From the NCBI RefSeq assembly GCF_003286085.1, contig NW_020825368.1, forward strand, positions 186,001 to 250,000: DNA of 64,000 bases, read 5' to 3'. The position numbers and the translations under genes were made by a program. Positions 1 to 10,995 of the stretch are shown piece by piece (position 1 is the stretch's first letter; each line of letters opens with the position of its first letter). The notes beneath the pieces were generated by a model. That model ran no database searches. It saw only the letters and a program-made list of their open reading frames with translations, and had not been told where the DNA came from. The DNA is from Drosophila persimilis (lineage: Eukaryota > Arthropoda > Insecta > Diptera > Drosophilidae).

Positions 1-540
1 CGCGATGGCATCGAAATCAAAGGACGCGCTATTAGTATGAATTTGACGCAATTTTCCCAGCAAACTGCGAACGTTCTGATAGTGCATGAAAAAATGCTAC
101 ATCAGTTTTTTGGAGCATGTTCGGTAATACTTGGATTCGAGTTCGAATCTTTGAGATGGAACTCATGCACAATTGTATGCTCAGGCCATATTGACGGTTC
201 TAGAGAACTGGATAGTAAAGAATCAGGGAGAAGAATTTTAAAGGATGATATGTTGCGCTTATGTTTAAATGTAAATTTGGTCACAACTATATCAACAGGC
301 GAAGTGTTATGTTTAGAGGAAAGATGTTGTTTAACAGCCTCCGTTGTAGCCTCAAGAATAAGACGAGAAACAAATATTGCTTTCCGAGGGACCACTGCTC
401 TAAGTTGAAGTCTCGAGCGAGATCGAGATGGTGGAGCCACTCCTAAAAGAGATCTCGGTCCAAGGGCAGAGGAATTGGCAGCAATGGCTGTAGCAGGAAT
501 TGGAGGAGTTGGAGCAGGAATTGGAGGTTTATATAGGTAG
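1..540 (-). mobile_element. CR1-like LINE fragment, runs off the left edge
   Basis: The minus strand encodes the end of a LINE ORF1 followed by the first residues of an endonuclease ORF2 (a QNVRSLLGKLRQIH-like start near position 1-90). The same two segments occur at 19500-19740 on the plus strand, so the two copies are one family. The proline-rich stretch just upstream (about 450-530) matches the layout of the related copy at 50700-51050. The rest of ORF2 lies outside the window. CR1 is assigned from the ORF1 and ORF2 features seen across the three related copies; a Jockey-superfamily relative is the alternative. Confidence 0.75.
102..530 (-). pseudogene. CR1-like ORF1, C-terminal region
   Basis: LINE ORF1 proteins bind the element RNA and act as nucleic-acid chaperones. 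On the minus strand a proline-rich linker is followed by a compact domain with the motifs FVSRL, SFKI and WPEHTIVHEF, which recurs at 19540-19640 and 50840-51040. The frame is open from about 530 to 102, but no start codon or N-terminal zinc finger is visible here, so only the C-terminal part of ORF1 is present. The plus-strand ORF over the same bases (37-408) is its shadow. Confidence 0.65.
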
Positions 541-894
541 GTCTTTAGCTATCCGCTACCTGCGACCCGTCCGGTGGCCCCCAGCTAGACCCCCTTTGAG
601 CCACCTCACCAGCTCATCAGACCAGACACTAGTACCTAACGTTTGAGCAGTTTTTCAATGTGACTGGACTTTATAAAAAGAAATTTTCCCAAGATTTTGT
701 TTGTATATGTTCTTTGAACTATTTATTTCCCAAGTCTAAAAGCGCATTCTGCGCTTCAGGGCTTCTATACCGACTTATCTGACACATCATCGCACTAAAA
801 AAGGTCAAAATATGCTTTTGTATGGGATTTAAGAGCAGTAAATTCAGTATTTAAATAAAATTTAAAAAAATTTAGTTTTTGAAATACCCTTGTA
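541..894. other. No gene seen
   Basis: About 350 bases with no coherent coding frame. The left part may continue the CR1-like ORF1 or its leader, but I cannot support that. The right part is A+T-rich. Confidence 0.4.
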
Positions 895-1062
895 AGAGTG
901 AGATCTAACAGGAGTGTGGATACCACATTAGGTTGCTCTAACTTGAATAGTCTCTTAGATCTGTGAATGCCACAGATTTTCGTCCTTTGCAGGGGCGGAA
1001 GGGGGTGGGGCGAAATACGAAGAAATACGTTGGTGCAGGTTCGATATCAGGTATAAAAATAG
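895..1062 (+). repeat. DINE-1/INE-1-type fragment (one internal module)
   Basis: This piece carries the internal module of the long DINE-1 copies in this window: a segment ending in 'cacagattttcgtcctttg' followed by a G-rich 'ggggcgg' block. It aligns with 13730-13870 and 7150-7290. Both ends of the element are missing. Confidence 0.75.
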
Positions 1063-2335
1063 AGAAAATAACGGCAGTGAAATGAATGACTAAATTAGAA
1101 ACCTAAAATGTGCAAAGCAAAAAAATTTAAAAAGAATTTTTTGTTGGTTAATGTAGGTTGGTTTTCATGGCATGCACCAATGTTCTGAAACAATAACACC
1201 AACGACTAACGCTATGCTACGCTTTGGAGCTTATGCTTACACGCATGTCGTTTCGGCTAGCGCGAAGATAGGCACAAAAGGAAACAGCAAAACGTAGATT
1301 ATTATGATTCACAGATTGGAACGCTAGCATACTGTGCTCCCTCGCTGAAAGGCGCATTTCGCTGCTTTTTTAAGGAGCTGTGGGAGTAAATGATTAGTGT
1401 TCCCTGTTGTCTCTAGCCCGGTGTATAGCAGGTGTGATATTAGGTTATGTTTTATTTTTTTGGCAGCCAAATTCGTTTTCTTTTCTCGAGTTGAAAATTA
1501 TAAAGAATATGAAATGAATATGAATATGAATGGCAGAATCTTGCCGATCAATCGGTACTAACGTTTCGGACTATCGGTCGCTTTAGACTTTAGACTGCCT
1601 AAGCCAGGCACTAACCGATCCGTGTTTTAATTGAAGAAACAGGAAAAGAATTTTTCCTGGCGCTCGAGCCTTTTAAAAGGGATCGAAAGATCTACCTAAG
1701 ATCTAAACTAACATCGAACGCCTCTCTTGTCCAGCAAAAGCTTTCCCTCACAGCTGTTCTGGTGGCGAAACTTGTGTGTGACCCGAACTTGTGCCGTGGC
1801 CCACTGTTAACGCATGCGATATTATTTGTGTTCATCATATTATTGCTTCAGGATATCCACTTATTTCTGCTGCAACTACCAGCGGCACTAATACACCATC
1901 CAAAATATAAACACCTAATTCTGTTTTTAGTCCCTGAAAAACCCGAGTAAAAATAAACCGTGAAAAAAGACATTGATCCTAATCAAAAATAGGGGATTGG
2001 TTCCTTATCCGAAACCTATTCAAATTGGGGATACAATTATAAAACTTAGAAGCAAAAATTTAATCCCCTTAAATTTCCGCAAAAAGGGAATTCCCTAAAT
2101 CTTTGCAATTGCTCTGCCCAGTGAATTTACTTGTATGTATGTATACACAAAAAAAAAACGAAAGGGAAACAAATATGTACATATTTTTATGCTTTATGCT
2201 CTTTCTTGTTGTCCTATGGTTTCGAACAGTTTGTAAGCTGTGTGTGTTTTTATCTAATTGTGTAAAAATTTTTACAATTTTTGATTTTTAAACCGTTTTT
2301 TTCAGACCCGTTTAAAAAAGACCCTGTAAAAACAG
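1063..2335. other. Unassigned, no gene seen
   Basis: About 1.27 kb without a recognisable gene or element. Short ORFs at 1762-1950 and 2103-2291 have no motif and low-complexity hydrophobic translations. There is a short GAATAT/GAATGG-type run at about 1508-1532. The stretch 1750-2060 has the texture of an LTR or leader sequence, but I found no paired copy. Confidence 0.4.
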
Positions 2336-2420
2336 AAACGTAGGTGTATACTACATTATGGGGCCGGAAACGCTTCCTTCTGTAATATACCCCTATACTC
2401 TTTTTGAGTATCGGGTATAA
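2336..2420 (+). repeat. DINE-1/INE-1-type 3' end fragment
   Basis: The bases match the 3' ends of the complete copies at 7790-7880 and 14370-14458: a 'ggggccggaaacgcttccttctg' type block, then a short hairpin and the terminal 'gagtatcgggtataaa'. It may be the far end of the same copy as 895-1062, with unrelated sequence between. Confidence 0.7.
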
Positions 2421-2729
2421 AAACTTATTGATTACACATGTGGAGGAGAAGTGAAGTTCTGTAAGAAAACTCGTGCATGTACTCTGCTTGCTAAAACCAG
2501 GAACCAACAAGCAAATAAACTGCTACTAAAAATTTCTTAAAATTAAATATCACGATCATACAAAAAACACCACGATTAAACGTAAACATCAGCAAGCATC
2601 ACGAAGCAACCATTTCTTTCGAGAGGGCTGCCAATTCGGCCGAAATAGGGTTTATTTGCTTTTGTTAGTATTTTTTTGCTAGTATTTGTTTTCTTCATGG
2701 TTTATATCCATGAAAATTGAAAAAGAGTA
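2421..2729. other. Unassigned, no gene seen
   Basis: About 300 A+T-rich bases between a DINE-1 end and an unassigned ORF. They could be the leader of that ORF, but nothing proves it. Confidence 0.35.
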
Positions 2730-2879
2730 ATGAGTGAGCAAAGAGCAGTAGTTGGGTGGGACGAAAGCGGGACCCTGAAAATGAAAATTCCGGGGCGCTC
2801 CCGGAAGGGAGGGACCCTGCTTGGGATACCAACTATCTCCGCTGACGAGAGTGCCAACGAGCACAAGACGGTTCGAAAG
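2730..2879 (+). CDS. Unassigned ORF segment ending at a possible splice donor
   Basis: An ORF opens with ATG at 2730 and reads about 50 residues of basic, soluble-looking protein (ends HKTVRK) up to CGAAAG followed by GTAAGA at 2880, a good match to an insect 5' splice site. Beyond it the frame enters T-rich sequence and reads hydrophobic nonsense, as expected of an intron. I do not recognise the protein. It could be an exon of a host gene, a domesticated element, or the leader ORF of a transposon. Confidence 0.3.
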
Positions 2880-3125
2880 GTAAGATTTGTATTTTTTTTT
2901 TTGTACGTTTTTGTTTTGTTCAATCCCCTGGTCTATTGGGTCGGAAACACGCCTTATATCCCCGTGAGCTAGCTGAGAGCGATAGGCCAGGGTGGCAAAG
3001 AGGTAGATTATAAAAAATGGCGCCTAATGGTAAAAGAAGGGATCAGTTTTGAGCGCGAGTCAGGAGGGAAAACGGAGCCCTGGAATAGGAAACCTCAGCC
3101 GCTCCGCGAGCCGGGAACAAATCCT

Positions 3126-3404
3126 AGCCGTCGTAGCCGCTGAGAGGAGAAAAATGGACATAGTTTTTGTGTCGGAGGTAGAAGAGAAGGTAAGTCTGTG
3201 TCCCGAGTTGTGGTCCAGGTATTACTAGGTGGTAGTAGCCTCGTTGCCCGACTCGTGAAGCTCACCGGATCAGAAGAGATTCTGGACGATCTGTCCAGTC
3301 GCGGTCCGGGTTATGTCAGAGGCATTAACGTCGTTGTCCCATTCGAAGAGTCCACGGGGATCAAAAAAAGAAACAGCAAAGGGACTTGGTGCTCAGAAAA
3401 GTAA
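3126..3404 (+). CDS. Unassigned ORF segment with a second possible splice donor
   Basis: A short coding-like stretch with ATG near 3153 ends at GAGAAG followed by GTAAGT at 3190, again donor-like. Overlapping it, the frame 3198-3404 reads 68 residues including LLGGSSLVARLVKLTG and ends with a stop at 3402-3404. No family motif is visible. The repeat of the pattern at 2880 is the reason to list it. It may belong with the segment at 2730. Confidence 0.25.
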
Positions 3405-3688
3405 GCGAAAGTAAATAGCAACTCGAAAAGAAGGAGTCCGCTCACATGCAAAAACATAAATGCAGTTGTCGTCCAACCAAACATATTAAATGTGAATTTT
3501 AGTCTGAAGCATTTTGGAATTATAAGTTTTTTTGTTAGTGACTTAGCAGACTATTGGAAAGCCGAATCAAGAAAACCCAAAGGGAAATCATTTTTTTCGA
3601 GGACTGCCGATCCTCGCTTTCATTGGTAGAAAGCAATTTTAGATGTAGGCATTAGGCAAGTCATCGGAAAAATAGTTTTTATTTGGGA
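3405..3688. other. Unassigned, no gene seen
   Basis: A+T-rich sequence with no coding frame, lying between the unassigned ORFs and the A+T-rich 3' tail of the CR1-like copy. Confidence 0.4.
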
Positions 3689-4377
3689 GAGTTATTTATT
3701 TATTTTTTTTATTTATTTATTTAATTTATTAACACATATCTGCTAACAATAGTACTTAATTTCAAAAGGAGGAAAGACGATAAGTTAAAAGTTAGTTAAA
3801 TTTAGGTGATTATAAATATTTCATGCTATTAGTTTAAGGGATAGTTCAGGGGATAAGGTATGACGAGGGAGTTATAGTTATGGCATATAACCCTAAAAGG
3901 TTAATGTTCAGCATAAAAAGACCTACATATGGCAAGGCGGATTGGCCTAAAAGTACGGGTAGGTCTATGGAACGGCCAAGTCAATCTGACTCAAGAGAGT
4001 TTGAGAGTCAACAATCTTGAGAAGGAGCTTGTGCACGAACATTACATTACATTAAATATTCTGCGATGTGCAACGACGGCAGGTCAATTAGATTTAGCCT
4101 AGACCAGTAGGGTGGCAAGATTCTAACGGAGTCCCAGTTAAAATTACGAAGGGAAAAAATTAAAAATTGCTTTTACACGGATTCAATAGCAACCTGCTGC
4201 TCTTTATACTGCGGGCTCCATACACAAGAACAATACCCCAATATAGGACGTACCAACGAGATGTACAGTTGTTTCGTAACGTACGGGTCGTCAAACTCCT
4301 TGGACCAACGCTTGATGAACGCTAAAACACCCTTAGCTTTATTTACAGTTGCAGCTATATGGGTGTTAAAACACATC
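3689..4377 (-). mobile_element. CR1-like LINE copy A, 3' piece (RT C-terminus and 3' UTR)
   Basis: The minus strand reads the end of a LINE ORF2 (frame 4173-4376: NKAKGVLAFIKRWSKEFDDP, then a C-S-C-V-W-S block), the conserved region after the RT palm that also appears at 53430-53590. It is followed by a 3' UTR and a tail of ATTT/AAAT units at about 3690-3730, the same kind of tail as the plus-strand copy at 21970-21993. The copy continues at 11098 on the far side of the BEL insertion. Confidence 0.8.
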
Positions 4378-4818
4378 TGTTCGGGCGAAGCCCGACTGTA
4401 AATTTTTTCAGTTTCCTTTCAATTTTTGTCATTATACTAAACTAACGTAACGTAAGCGCGTAGCTTTATCTATGCTCGCTAAGCAACATGCTCTCATTTA
4501 TTCATCTAGTCTTTATCTATGCTCGCTCTTGTTATCTTTTCTTTCCTATGCCGTCGCTAAGCCGTCAGCAGCTGAGCTTGCTCTAGTAGTTACCGCTTGA
4601 TATAGTTGGAGAACACACCTTTTTTGTCCCCAATCTATTACTTTGGCTCGAGATCGGCTCGCTTGCCTCATCCAAGTGTATCACTCTAATACTATTGTAA
4701 AAGGCTCTGGCATCTTCGGCCACCCTCAACACACAAAATAACTATAATAAAATTTATAACGTTTCGGAAATTATTAATTAAACAATCATAGTCAGCGAAA
4801 AAGCTCGTTGTCTCAACA
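4378..4818 (+). repeat. 5' LTR of BEL/Pao element 1
   Basis: A 441-bp segment starting TGTTCGGGCGAAGCCCGAC (with a short hairpin in it) and ending TCTCAACA, directly followed by a primer-site-like sequence. BEL/Pao LTRs usually begin TGT and end ACA. It abuts the CR1-like copy on the left. No matching 3' LTR is found near 11.0 kb, so the family boundary rests on the start, the end and the gag that follows. Confidence 0.7.
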
Positions 4819-4820
4819 TT

Positions 4821-4838
4821 TGGTGACCCCTACGTGAT
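4821..4838 (+). other. Candidate primer-binding site of BEL element 1
   Basis: TGGTGACCCCTACGTGAT begins two bases after the LTR end. Position and the leading TGG fit a tRNA primer site. I do not assign the tRNA. Confidence 0.55.
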
Positions 4839-5075
4839 CGTCAATAACAATTTGGAATTAAAAAATTATAAAAAGGGAAAATTATCCACTAAACATAACT
4901 GTTCGAACGCGAAGCGGTTAGTTTCCATTTCGTCGCGCGCTTGCTTACAAGTACTAATACAGCTACGTGCATTAGCGGCTTCGGGTTCGCTGCACTTGCG
5001 CTTGCATACCAAAAAAAATCAAACGGTTTGTTCTTCGATTCTTCTTTGTGCTTTGCTCGCTGCTGCCTGTCGAAA

Positions 5076-6160
5076 ATGGATGAGTCTAATGACTTGCCGG
5101 AAAACAGGGTGTCTTTTTACAAACTAAAGGCACTCTCAATATACAAAAAAGCCGTTTCACTTCGAGAGACGATATGGAATGATGAAAACAACCCAATCAG
5201 TGAAGATTTGGCGATGGAAATCGAAGTTCGTATTCGGTCAGCACTCCGCAGGACTACCCAGAACATGCCGCATCACTCAACGATACGACCCGAGCTCAAC
5301 GTTACTGCCTCCGGAAATGTACGGTCACGATATCATATTCCTGACATTAAACTTCCCACTTTCCGTGGAGGTTATACTGAGTGGGCAGACTTTTACTCGA
5401 TGTTTAGCACAGTAATAGATCAGGAGCCCTTTCTATCAAAGATTGAGAAGTTCCAGCACCTGCGCTCATGTTTGGATGGACCTGCCCTGGAGGCTGTTCG
5501 CTCTTTGGAAGTATCGGAGAGCAATTATGATATTGCATTGGACATTTTAAACAATCGTTTCAATAATAAACGTTTAATCTTTCAGGCACACGTCGCTGAG
5601 ATTCTGAGGCATGAGAAGGTTGAAGATGGGTCAACTACAAAGCTACGTACTTTATCGGACAAGCTTCATTCTCACATGAGAGCGCTTAGGTCGATGGGTA
5701 CCATGGAGGAAATAGCAGGATGCATCATCGTTCACTCCACATACAAGTATCTCGACTCTGATACCAGGACCAAATGGGAAGAGCTGTCGCCCCCTAACGT
5801 CATACCAACATGGGACCATTTTTCGGTTTTTTTGGAAAGGAGATGTCAAGCCATGGAGACCATGGATCAAGCTATGTTGATTCAAACCCATAGCAGTCAG
5901 GTTGGAAAACATAAACGAATCACTCATTCAAAACACAGTCTTGTTGCTACAAATACAATCGTATTGGAATGCGTATTCTGTGACAGTAAAGGTCATAACA
6001 TTTACAGCTGCACTCGCTTTGGAAACCTTTCGCCATCTTTGCGTCTTAGAGAGGCAAGGAAGCTTAGAGTTTGCTTCAACTGTTTGAAGAAGGGACATCG
6101 GAATACCTCCTGCAGTTCAGTGTCTTGTCACGCATGCGGTGAAAAACATCATTCCCTTTT
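5076..6160 (+). pseudogene. BEL element 1 Gag
   Basis: Structural protein that assembles the virus-like particle and packages the element RNA. ATG at 5076 (MDESNDLPEN) is the likely start. From about residue 85 the sequence KLPTFRGGYTEWADFYSMF is the hallmark of the BEL/Pao Gag core (DUF1759), running to about residue 230. Zinc-binding clusters follow near residues 298 (CVFCDSKGHNIYSC), 332 (CFNCLKKGHRNTSC) and 351 (CHACGEKHH). A frameshift near 6160 moves the frame into the one used by the protease, so the polyprotein is interrupted here. Confidence 0.85.
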
Positions 6161-6773
6161 ATCAACAATCTGCTGCTTACTTCAGTTTTCACGCCACCTA
6201 CGAACGCTACTACGTCGCCTATTCATACAGACTCATGCTCAGGCCCCAGTCTTCCAAGTTATCTTGTTGCCGCTTCATCACCATGCTCGCCTCCTGCTCA
6301 GAATCTTAGCTCAGACGTAGTGCTTCTAGCCACGACAGTCATTATGATAAAGAGTCGATTTGGTGATCTTCTTCCTTGCCGGGCTCTTCTGGATTCAGGC
6401 TCTCAGATTAATTTAATAACCTCTCGCTTTGCTCAGAAGCTTCAGCTTAAACGAGCCAAAGGGTCGGTATCAGTATCCGGTATCGGCGCTGATTCTGCAT
6501 TTCACACGGAAGGTTCAGTTAATTTGGTCATTCAATCCAGAACTTCCGATTACTTCACGAGTCTCACAGCTCTCGTTGCTCCACGTATTACAGGAAACCA
6601 GCCTGCTTCTTCATTTGATGTATCCAAATGGGAAATGCCTTCCAATATCAGCCTTGCTGACCCACACTTCAACAAATCTCAGCGCATCGATGTACTTATT
6701 GGAGCCAGCTTATTTTACGAGATTCTATGCGTTGGACAGATTAAATTGGTGAAGGGACTTTCTTTAATACAAA
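6161..6773 (+). pseudogene. BEL element 1 aspartic protease (DUF1758 type)
   Basis: Cuts the element polyprotein. The frame reads through a Ser/Thr/Pro-rich linker to LLDSGSQINLI (about 6386-6420), where Asp-Ser-Gly is the catalytic triad of retroviral-type proteases, and on to the BEL-typical block with PSNISLADPHF and IDVLIGASLF. It ends abruptly at KGLSLIQ, where DINE-1 has inserted; the reading resumes at 7881 with TRLGWFVTGG. Confidence 0.8.
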
Positions 6774-7880
6774 CGAGGGGGAACGTTGTGAGTTGCTGCG
6801 GACACCGCAACTCTAGAGTTATACCCGATACTAAGTCAGTATGGCTCTCCTCCGGCAGACGCCGCTAATATTTAACGACACGACAAAGAGTGCGTGCGAG
6901 AGAGACAGAAAATCAGTCTGAGCGTGACGTCGGGCGCTGCGTAGCCACTGCAAATTGATTTGTTCCTTTTGGCTATAAAAATTATCTGATCTGATCCAGA
7001 TTCAGCAATCTGATAGATATGGTCATTATCTATGATTCTGCGTTTTTAGTTTTCTCAAATCTGCAATATTGTGGATGCAACAGATTTTCGTCCTTTGTGG
7101 GGGCGGATGGGGGTGGGGCGAAATTCTGAGATATACGTTTTATAGTGACATCTTAAAGGAGTGTGTGTACCAAATTTGGTTACTCTAGCCTTAATAGTCT
7201 CTGAGATTTGTGGTTGCCTCAGATTTTCGTCCTTTGCGGGGGCGGAAGGGGGTGTGGCGAAATTTGGACATGAAACGGTCAAGGTTCGATATCACAGGAG
7301 TGTGGATACCAAATTTGGTTGCTCTGGCTTTTATAGGTTCTGAGATCCTTGAACTCATATTTTGCAATTGGCAAAACCGACCATGAAACCTGTGTGTTAG
7401 AGTGAGACAGAGCGAGAAAGAGTGAAATTGTTTTCGTGATTCTGGCTATAATAATTATACGATCTGGTTCAGATTTTGCACTCTAGAAGATATAGTCATC
7501 TTCTACGATTCTGCGTTTTTAGTTTTCTCGTATCGTCGAAATTGTGGATGCCACAGATTTTCGCCCTTTGTGGGGGCGGACGTGGGCGGGGCAAAGTTTT
7601 GAAATATTTTTGGAGCAGTGACATATCACAGAAGTCTGGATCCAAAACATCGTTGTTCTAGCTTTTATAGTCTTTGAGCATTAGGCGCTGAAGGGGACGG
7701 ACAGACGGACAGACGGACGGACGGACAGACAGACAGGGCTCAATCGACTCGGCTATTGATGCTGATCAAGAATATATATACTTTATAGGGTCGGAAACGA
7801 TTCCTTCTGGACGTTACACACATCCACTTTTACCACAAATCTAATATACCCCAATACTCATTTTGAGTATCGGGTATAAA
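6774..7880 (+). mobile_element. DINE-1/INE-1-type non-autonomous Helentron, complete copy B
   Basis: Nearly collinear with the copy at 13361-14458. Starts CGAGGGGGAACGTTGTGA, has a hairpin-forming block near 6790-6813, and a pair of exact 14-bp subterminal inverted repeats (TTATACCCGATACT at 6819-6832 and its complement at 7866-7879). A GGAC/AGAC microsatellite lies at 7695-7735 and a small hairpin just before the end. These are the known structural marks of DINE-1. A module with 'cagattttcgtcctttg' occurs three times (about 7080, 7218, 7553). No protein is encoded. It interrupts the BEL protease. Confidence 0.9.
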
Positions 7881-9075
7881 AACCCGTCTCGGCTGGTTTG
7901 TCACAGGTGGAGGTCATTACTCCCACAGCTTAGTGCTCCTAGCTGCCTCTAGTTCGACGGAATTGAGTCAAACGCCTACCGTTGGTTTGGATGAGCTAGT
8001 GCGAAGGTTCTGGGAAGTGGAAACCTGCCACGGTCCCGCTACAGAAGCAACAAAGGAGGAAATTGCTTGCGAAGAACATTTCAAAAAACATTGCGGTCGG
8101 CTTCCAAGTGGCGAGTACTCCGTTCAATTGCCTTTAAAGCTGTGTGACAGTCTTCTTGGAGATTCTTATCAACAAGCCTATCGCAGATTCCTCAATCTAG
8201 AGCGCAAGTTGGTTCGCAAACCACTTCTCAAGGCCCAATACGCCGCATTTATAAAGGAATACGTCGATTTGAATCACATGTCCCCTGTCAAAGGTAATGA
8301 CCTTAAACAATGCAAATTCTTTCTTCCTCATCACTGCGTCTTAAGAGAAGACAAAACCACCACAAAACTCCGAGTAGTTTTCGACGGATCCGCTTGTACA
8401 GGATATTCCCCCAACGATTTATGGATGTCTGTGCATACCGTATAGCGTTGACTGGTGGCATTTGTAAAATGTTTAGATGCGTCCGAGGAGCTCGAGGAGC
8501 TAAGAACATTCAAACTGGATACCGTGACCCATTGAACGAAACCAGCAGCATTTCTGGCCATCCGTTCTATGTACCAACTAGCAGCAGACGAGAGTTCTTC
8601 ATATTCAAATGGGCTCTGAAGTTACGCTTCGGGACTTTTACGTGGATAATTTGCTAACGGGGGGAGACTCTACAAATGAGGTGCTGGAAATAATTCGCCA
8701 GGTGTCAGGACTCTTAGCCAAAGGAAATTTCTAGATCAGGAAATGGTGTTCCAACGATACATCTGTACTCGATCAAACACCCCGTGAAGATAGGGAAACA
8801 TTTGTTAAATTTACTGATGGCAGCGATGTAACCAAGACGCTAGGTTTAGCATGGAATCCCATTTCGGATGAGCTATTATTTTCATTCTGTCCCAATCAAG
8901 TCCCTTCGAAACCAACTAAGCGAGTTGTATTGTCAACTATTGCACGATTTTATGATCCACTCGGACTTATAAGGCCAGTAATTACTAAAGCAAAAATATT
9001 TCTACAGCAGCTGTGGAAAGAAAAGCTTCATTGGGATGAAAGTCTGTCAGGATCAACTTTATTCAGCAGTTTGAC
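7881..9075 (+). pseudogene. BEL element 1 reverse transcriptase
   Basis: Copies the element RNA into DNA. The frame from 7933 reads the BEL pol start (FWEVETCHGP) and LRVVFDGSACTGYSPNDLWM (8368-8427), then stops at 8443-8445. Palm sequence between this and LDTVTH is missing. At 8635-8646 the catalytic loop reads YVDN, with Asn in place of the second Asp expected in YVDD. Further in-frame stops and shifts follow, including TAG near 8732. The downstream block with FYDPLGLIRPVITKAKIFLQ (8947-9006) is intact. The enzyme cannot be active. Confidence 0.85.
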
Positions 9076-9711
9076 TCTATGCAACAAATTTCTTTCCCGC
9101 GCCTATCGTTCCTTCGAAGCAGCAACCTTGAAATGCATGGATTTTGTGATGCCAGCATGAGTGCTTTTGGAGCTTGCATATACGCTGTTTCGCAAGGCGA
9201 CAATGGAGTCAAGGCAAATCTTCTATCTTCCAGATCTCGTGTAGCGCCACTGAAGACTATCACAATACTCAAGTTGGAATTATGTGGTGCAGCGCTACTC
9301 GCTCAGCTTATGCATGAAGTGTCTTTGATGAACCTCAATTGCTCTTATTATTGCTGGTGTGACTCCACAGTCGTTTTGGCTTGGATCAAGAATCAACCAT
9401 CCAACTTTAATGTATTTGTCGCTAATAGACTTTCTGTTATTCAGGAACTCACATCTGGAATGTCTTGGCTGCACGTGCCAACTGATCTAAACCCTGCCGA
9501 TATGCTTTCTCGAGGATCATTACCAGCTGAGCTCATCAATTCTCATCTTTGGAAGTTTGGACCTACATACTTGACAGCCAGTAAGGATCAATGGCCAAGT
9601 ACGCCTGCTCTTCCAGAGCCGATTTTGGAGGCACGAAAAACCATACTAATTACAAACTGCGCGTCTAGATATTTGGTGGAAGAATCAAAGTTTGTAAATT
9701 CCTTCCCCTAA
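9076..9711 (+). pseudogene. BEL element 1 RNase H
   Basis: Degrades the RNA strand of the RNA-DNA hybrid. The frame 9079-9711 (about 210 residues) holds the acidic catalytic positions of the family: D in MHGFCDASMSAFGACIY, E in LKLELCGAALLAQL and D in YYCWCDSTVVLAWI, then HVPTDLNPADMLSRG. It ends with a stop at 9709-9711 before the integrase. This is the least damaged domain of the element. Confidence 0.85.
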
Positions 9712-10995
9712 ATGCAACGAATTTTTGCGTATGTATGCAAATTCATTCATCGACGAAAGTCTGGAATAACTGTGGAGGACTTGCGTTAGGGAATTGAACT
9801 TCTTCTTCGTCTTACTCAGCAATCTCGTCTATCTACTGAAATAAGAGCCCTGGAAACGCGAAAGGACATCAAGGCTTCAAGTTCGATCGTCTCGCTTTCG
9901 CCATTTTTAGATGAGTGCGGTTTGCTTCGAGTTGGAGGGCGTCTTAAAAACTCTACCTTGGACTTCGAAGCACGGCATCCCACAATATTGCCCCCGAATC
10001 ATTCCATCACTTCTGCTCTGATACGGCACTTACACGAAAAACACCTTCACGCTGGACCCCAGTCGCTATTAGCCATCATTCGTCAAACGTACTGGCCAAT
10101 CGGTGGCCGAAAGACCGTAGCACACGTAATCCAAAAGTGTGTCAGATGCTTTAGAGTGAAGCCTCGAACTCTCGAGCAAATAATGGCAGATCTTCCGGTG
10201 GACAGAGTCAGCGAATCTCGTGCATGTTTAGTTACCGGCGTGGACTATTGCGGTCCGTTCCTGTATAAATCAGAAGTTCGAAACCGGCACCACTAAAGTG
10301 CTACATGAGCATTTTTATATGCTTCTCCACCAATGCGGTTCACATCGAGCTTGTGAAGGATCTTACAACGTCTGCGTTCCTCTCTGCTCTTCGCTGTTTC
10401 ATTTGCACCCGTGGAAGACCGATTCGTATTTGGTCAGATAATGCCACAAATTTTGTTGGAGCGCGGAAAGAACTGGCGGAACTTAATACGCTATTCCTAA
10501 GCGACAGTCATCAAGAAGCCGTTCATCAAGCTTGTCTCGCCGATTGCATCGATTGGCGTTTCATTCCTCCTAGATCGCCACATTTTGGAGGATTGTGGGA
10601 GGCGTCAGTCAAGCTTGCTAATCATCATCTTCGACGTACCCTTGGATCCTCGATTCTTGGATTCGATGAGCTGCGCACTCTCGCGTGCAATATCTGTGCA
10701 ATTATTAATTCAAGGCCATTGTTTCCTCTTTCAGAGAACCCTGCAGATCTCGATGTACTCACGCCCAACCATTTTCTGGTTAGCGCCTCCATCACAACCT
10801 TCTTGGAGCCTGACTTGGTTCATTTAAACGTCGATCGCTTGGACCGTTGGCAGAAGGTCACACAGCTTTAGCAAATCTTTTGGTCTCACTGGCGTCGTTC
10901 TTGTTAAGGACGAGAATTTCCCTCCTCTGAAGTGGCCTCTAGCGAGAATCCTCGAGTTCATCCCAGGAGCTGATGGAGTATCTCGAGTCGCCTTG
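9712..10995 (+). pseudogene. BEL element 1 integrase with DUF5641 tail
   Basis: Inserts the cDNA into the genome. Visible in order: the zinc-binding region HLHEKHLHAGPQSLL then CVRCFRVKP; catalytic Asp in VTGVDYCGPF (about 10240); second Asp in IRIWSDNATNFVGA (about 10426-10460); Glu in [14 protein letters not shown] (about 10577-10620). The tail has FPPLKWPLARILEFIPGADG, the DUF5641-type end usual in BEL/Pao. A stop at 9787-9789, a frameshift near 10290 and a stop at 10869-10871 break the frame. All three catalytic residues remain. Confidence 0.85.

Noticed and set aside
7695..7735. Regular GGAC/AGAC repeats as a possible CRISPR or satellite array
   Set aside because: Short microsatellite without spacers; it is a normal part of DINE-1 and recurs in the other copies.
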